Positions 63,009-64,000 of a stretch of DNA of 64,000 bases are shown in pieces. Source of the stretch: Paraglaciecola sp. L3A3 (GTDB lineage: Bacteria; Pseudomonadota; Gammaproteobacteria; Enterobacterales; Alteromonadaceae); NCBI RefSeq assembly GCF_009796765.1, contig NZ_CP047023.1, positions 3,765,501-3,829,500 of the forward strand. The letters are read 5' to 3'. A model generated the notes under the pieces. It made no database searches. It saw only the letters and a program-made list of their open reading frames with translations, and had not been told where the DNA came from. Every line of letters starts with the position of its first letter. Position 1 is the stretch's first letter. The position numbers were made by a program, and so were the translations under genes.

Positions 63009-64000
63009 TTAATTGCCATGAATCATGATAACCCTGAAATCATTGACATTAGTTTGTGTGGGCCCAGTGATGATTAAATCTTCCAATGCTTCAAAAAAGT
63101 GGTAACTGTCGTGATTATCTAAATATTCTTGAGGAGCTAGACCTAATTTTTTCGCATTACTCAAACTAGCCTCATGTACAAATGCGCCAGCCACATCTTT
63201 ACTGCCATCCACACCATCGGTATCACAAGACAATACACTAATGCCTGCTTGTCCTTCCAGTGCAATCGCCATAGCCAAAGCATACTCTTGATTAGGTCCG
63301 CCCTCTCCACAAGCATCTTTTACCGTAACTGTGAGCTCACCACCAGAAAATAATAATAATTGTTTTCCTTCAGCTAATAATGATTTAGCAATTTTGGCAT
63401 GTTGCTTCGCTACATCAGCAGCTTCTCCTTGCTGTTCATAATTTAACACTTGGGTTTGCCAGCCCTGCTGCTGTGCTAATTGAATAGCGCTATCAATAGC
63501 GGTATTAGCATTAGCTACCACAGCATATTCACTTGTTAAATTTTGTTTAATTGGCAAGTCAACAGCAGACTTTAAGACCTTGTCGATGGCGGCATTAAAA
63601 GGCCAATTATATTTGTTTAAAATATCTAAAGCCTGTTTAGCAGTACTATGGTCGATCACCGTAGGCCCTGAGGCAATAATACTAGGATCATCCCCTACCA
63701 CATCAGAAATCACATAGGTATACACTTCACTTTTTGCGACTAAGGCTAAGCCTCCGCCTTTAACTTGAGATAATTGTTTACGTACCACATTCATTTCATC
63801 AATTGAGGCACCACTGCGTAACAAGAATTTATGCACTGATAATTTATCCGCAAATGAAATACCTTCTACAGGCAGACACATAAGTGCCGAACCACCACCA
63901 GAAATCAAAAATATAATCGGAATGTTGGCTGGGTTATTTTTAGCTAGTTCTAACAACGCCTGGCCGGCCTCTAAACTTTTTTCATCGGGTACTGGGTGAG
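63009..64000 (-). CDS. Glycerate 2-kinase (MOFRL family), 5' part outside window
   Basis: At least 330 residues; the frame is open to the right edge, where it reads HPVPDEKSLEAGQALLELA. Motifs are IPIIFLISGGGSALMCLPVE (about 10-30 from the leftmost readable start), KQLSQVKGGGLA, YVISDVVGDDPSIIASGPT, then the MOFRL domain with LLLFSGGELTV and GEGGPNQEYALA (about 230-240), and SCDTDGVDGSKDVAGAF. This is the 2-kinase type (GckA/TtuD), which makes 2-phosphoglycerate from glycerate with ATP. The gene is likely co-transcribed with the ROK regulator 43 bases downstream. Confidence 0.9.
   Translation of the reverse strand, partial: HPVPDEKSLEAGQALLELAKNNPANIPIIFLISGGGSALMCLPVEGISFADKLSVHKFLLRSGASIDEMNVVRKQLSQVKGGGLALVAKSEVYTYVISDVVGDDPSIIASGPTVIDHSTAKQALDILNKYNWPFNAAIDKVLKSAVDLPIKQNLTSEYAVVANANTAIDSAIQLAQQQGWQTQVLNYEQQGEAADVAKQHAKIAKSLLAEGKQLLLFSGGELTVTVKDACGEGGPNQEYALAMAIALEGQAGISVLSCDTDGVDGSKDVAGAFVHEASLSNAKKLGLAPQEYLDNHDSYHFFEALEDLIITGPTQTNVNDFRVIMIHGN

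Overview
The window looks like a chromosomal segment of a marine gammaproteobacterium of the order Alteromonadales, perhaps near Paraglaciecola/Glaciecola. This is inferred from gene content (MshA-type pilin, TonB receptor, quinol NO reductase, OMPLA) and AT-rich repeat-laden spacers, not from a marker gene. Two zones are visible. Positions 1 to about 29,400 are accessory. They hold a partial SGNH hydrolase, a decayed ParDE pair, a secreted metallophosphoesterase, a HipBA toxin-antitoxin pair behind three palindromic operators, and a large defence island at 6.6-20.5 kb. Then come three ParDE-like or addiction pairs, a YefM-YoeB pair, a DUF1186/SEC-C protein and a 1010-residue PKD/TonB/cytochrome c lipoprotein. 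Several families of dispersed repeats thread through this zone, and no integrase or transposase gene is visible. Positions 29,400 to 64,000 read like ordinary chromosome: metabolism, transport, envelope and signalling genes. The defence island contains, on the minus strand, a roughly 1009-residue protein of unknown fold, a 2061-residue DUF1998-type helicase resembling Druantia DruE, a NERD-UvrD helicase, and a C5 cytosine methyltransferase. A probable restriction-endonuclease-like gene on the plus strand sits between the last two. The content resembles a Druantia type II or III system, possibly combined with a type II restriction-modification pair. The most informative small-scale finding is at 20.9-21.4 kb. 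A ParE-family toxin gene has been killed twice, by a TGG-to-TAG nonsense change and by a 231-bp MITE-like element with 18-bp inverted ends and a 4-bp duplication (AAAT). Removing the element and one AAAT restores the reading frame exactly through a typical ParE C-terminus. Its antitoxin is intact. In the chromosomal half, 31.7-37.6 kb is a nitrogen-compound module: a NitT/TauT-type ABC transporter (binding protein, permease, ATPase), a creatininase-family amidohydrolase, a type III glutamine synthetase and a NikR-fold regulator that has lost the nickel ligands. Further on are a lipoprotein, quinol-dependent NO reductase, NhaA, a PRC-barrel protein, class II fumarase, an FAD monooxygenase, a PAS-GGDEF protein, a CPD photolyase (with an apparent ATT start), MscS, ZntB, OMPLA, an orphan helical sensor, a pilin, and a TonB receptor next to a secreted protein. 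These last two each carry a one-base frameshift. The window ends with a second MscS-like protein, an FAD-linked oxidase, an alpha/beta hydrolase, a ROK regulator and a partial glycerate 2-kinase.
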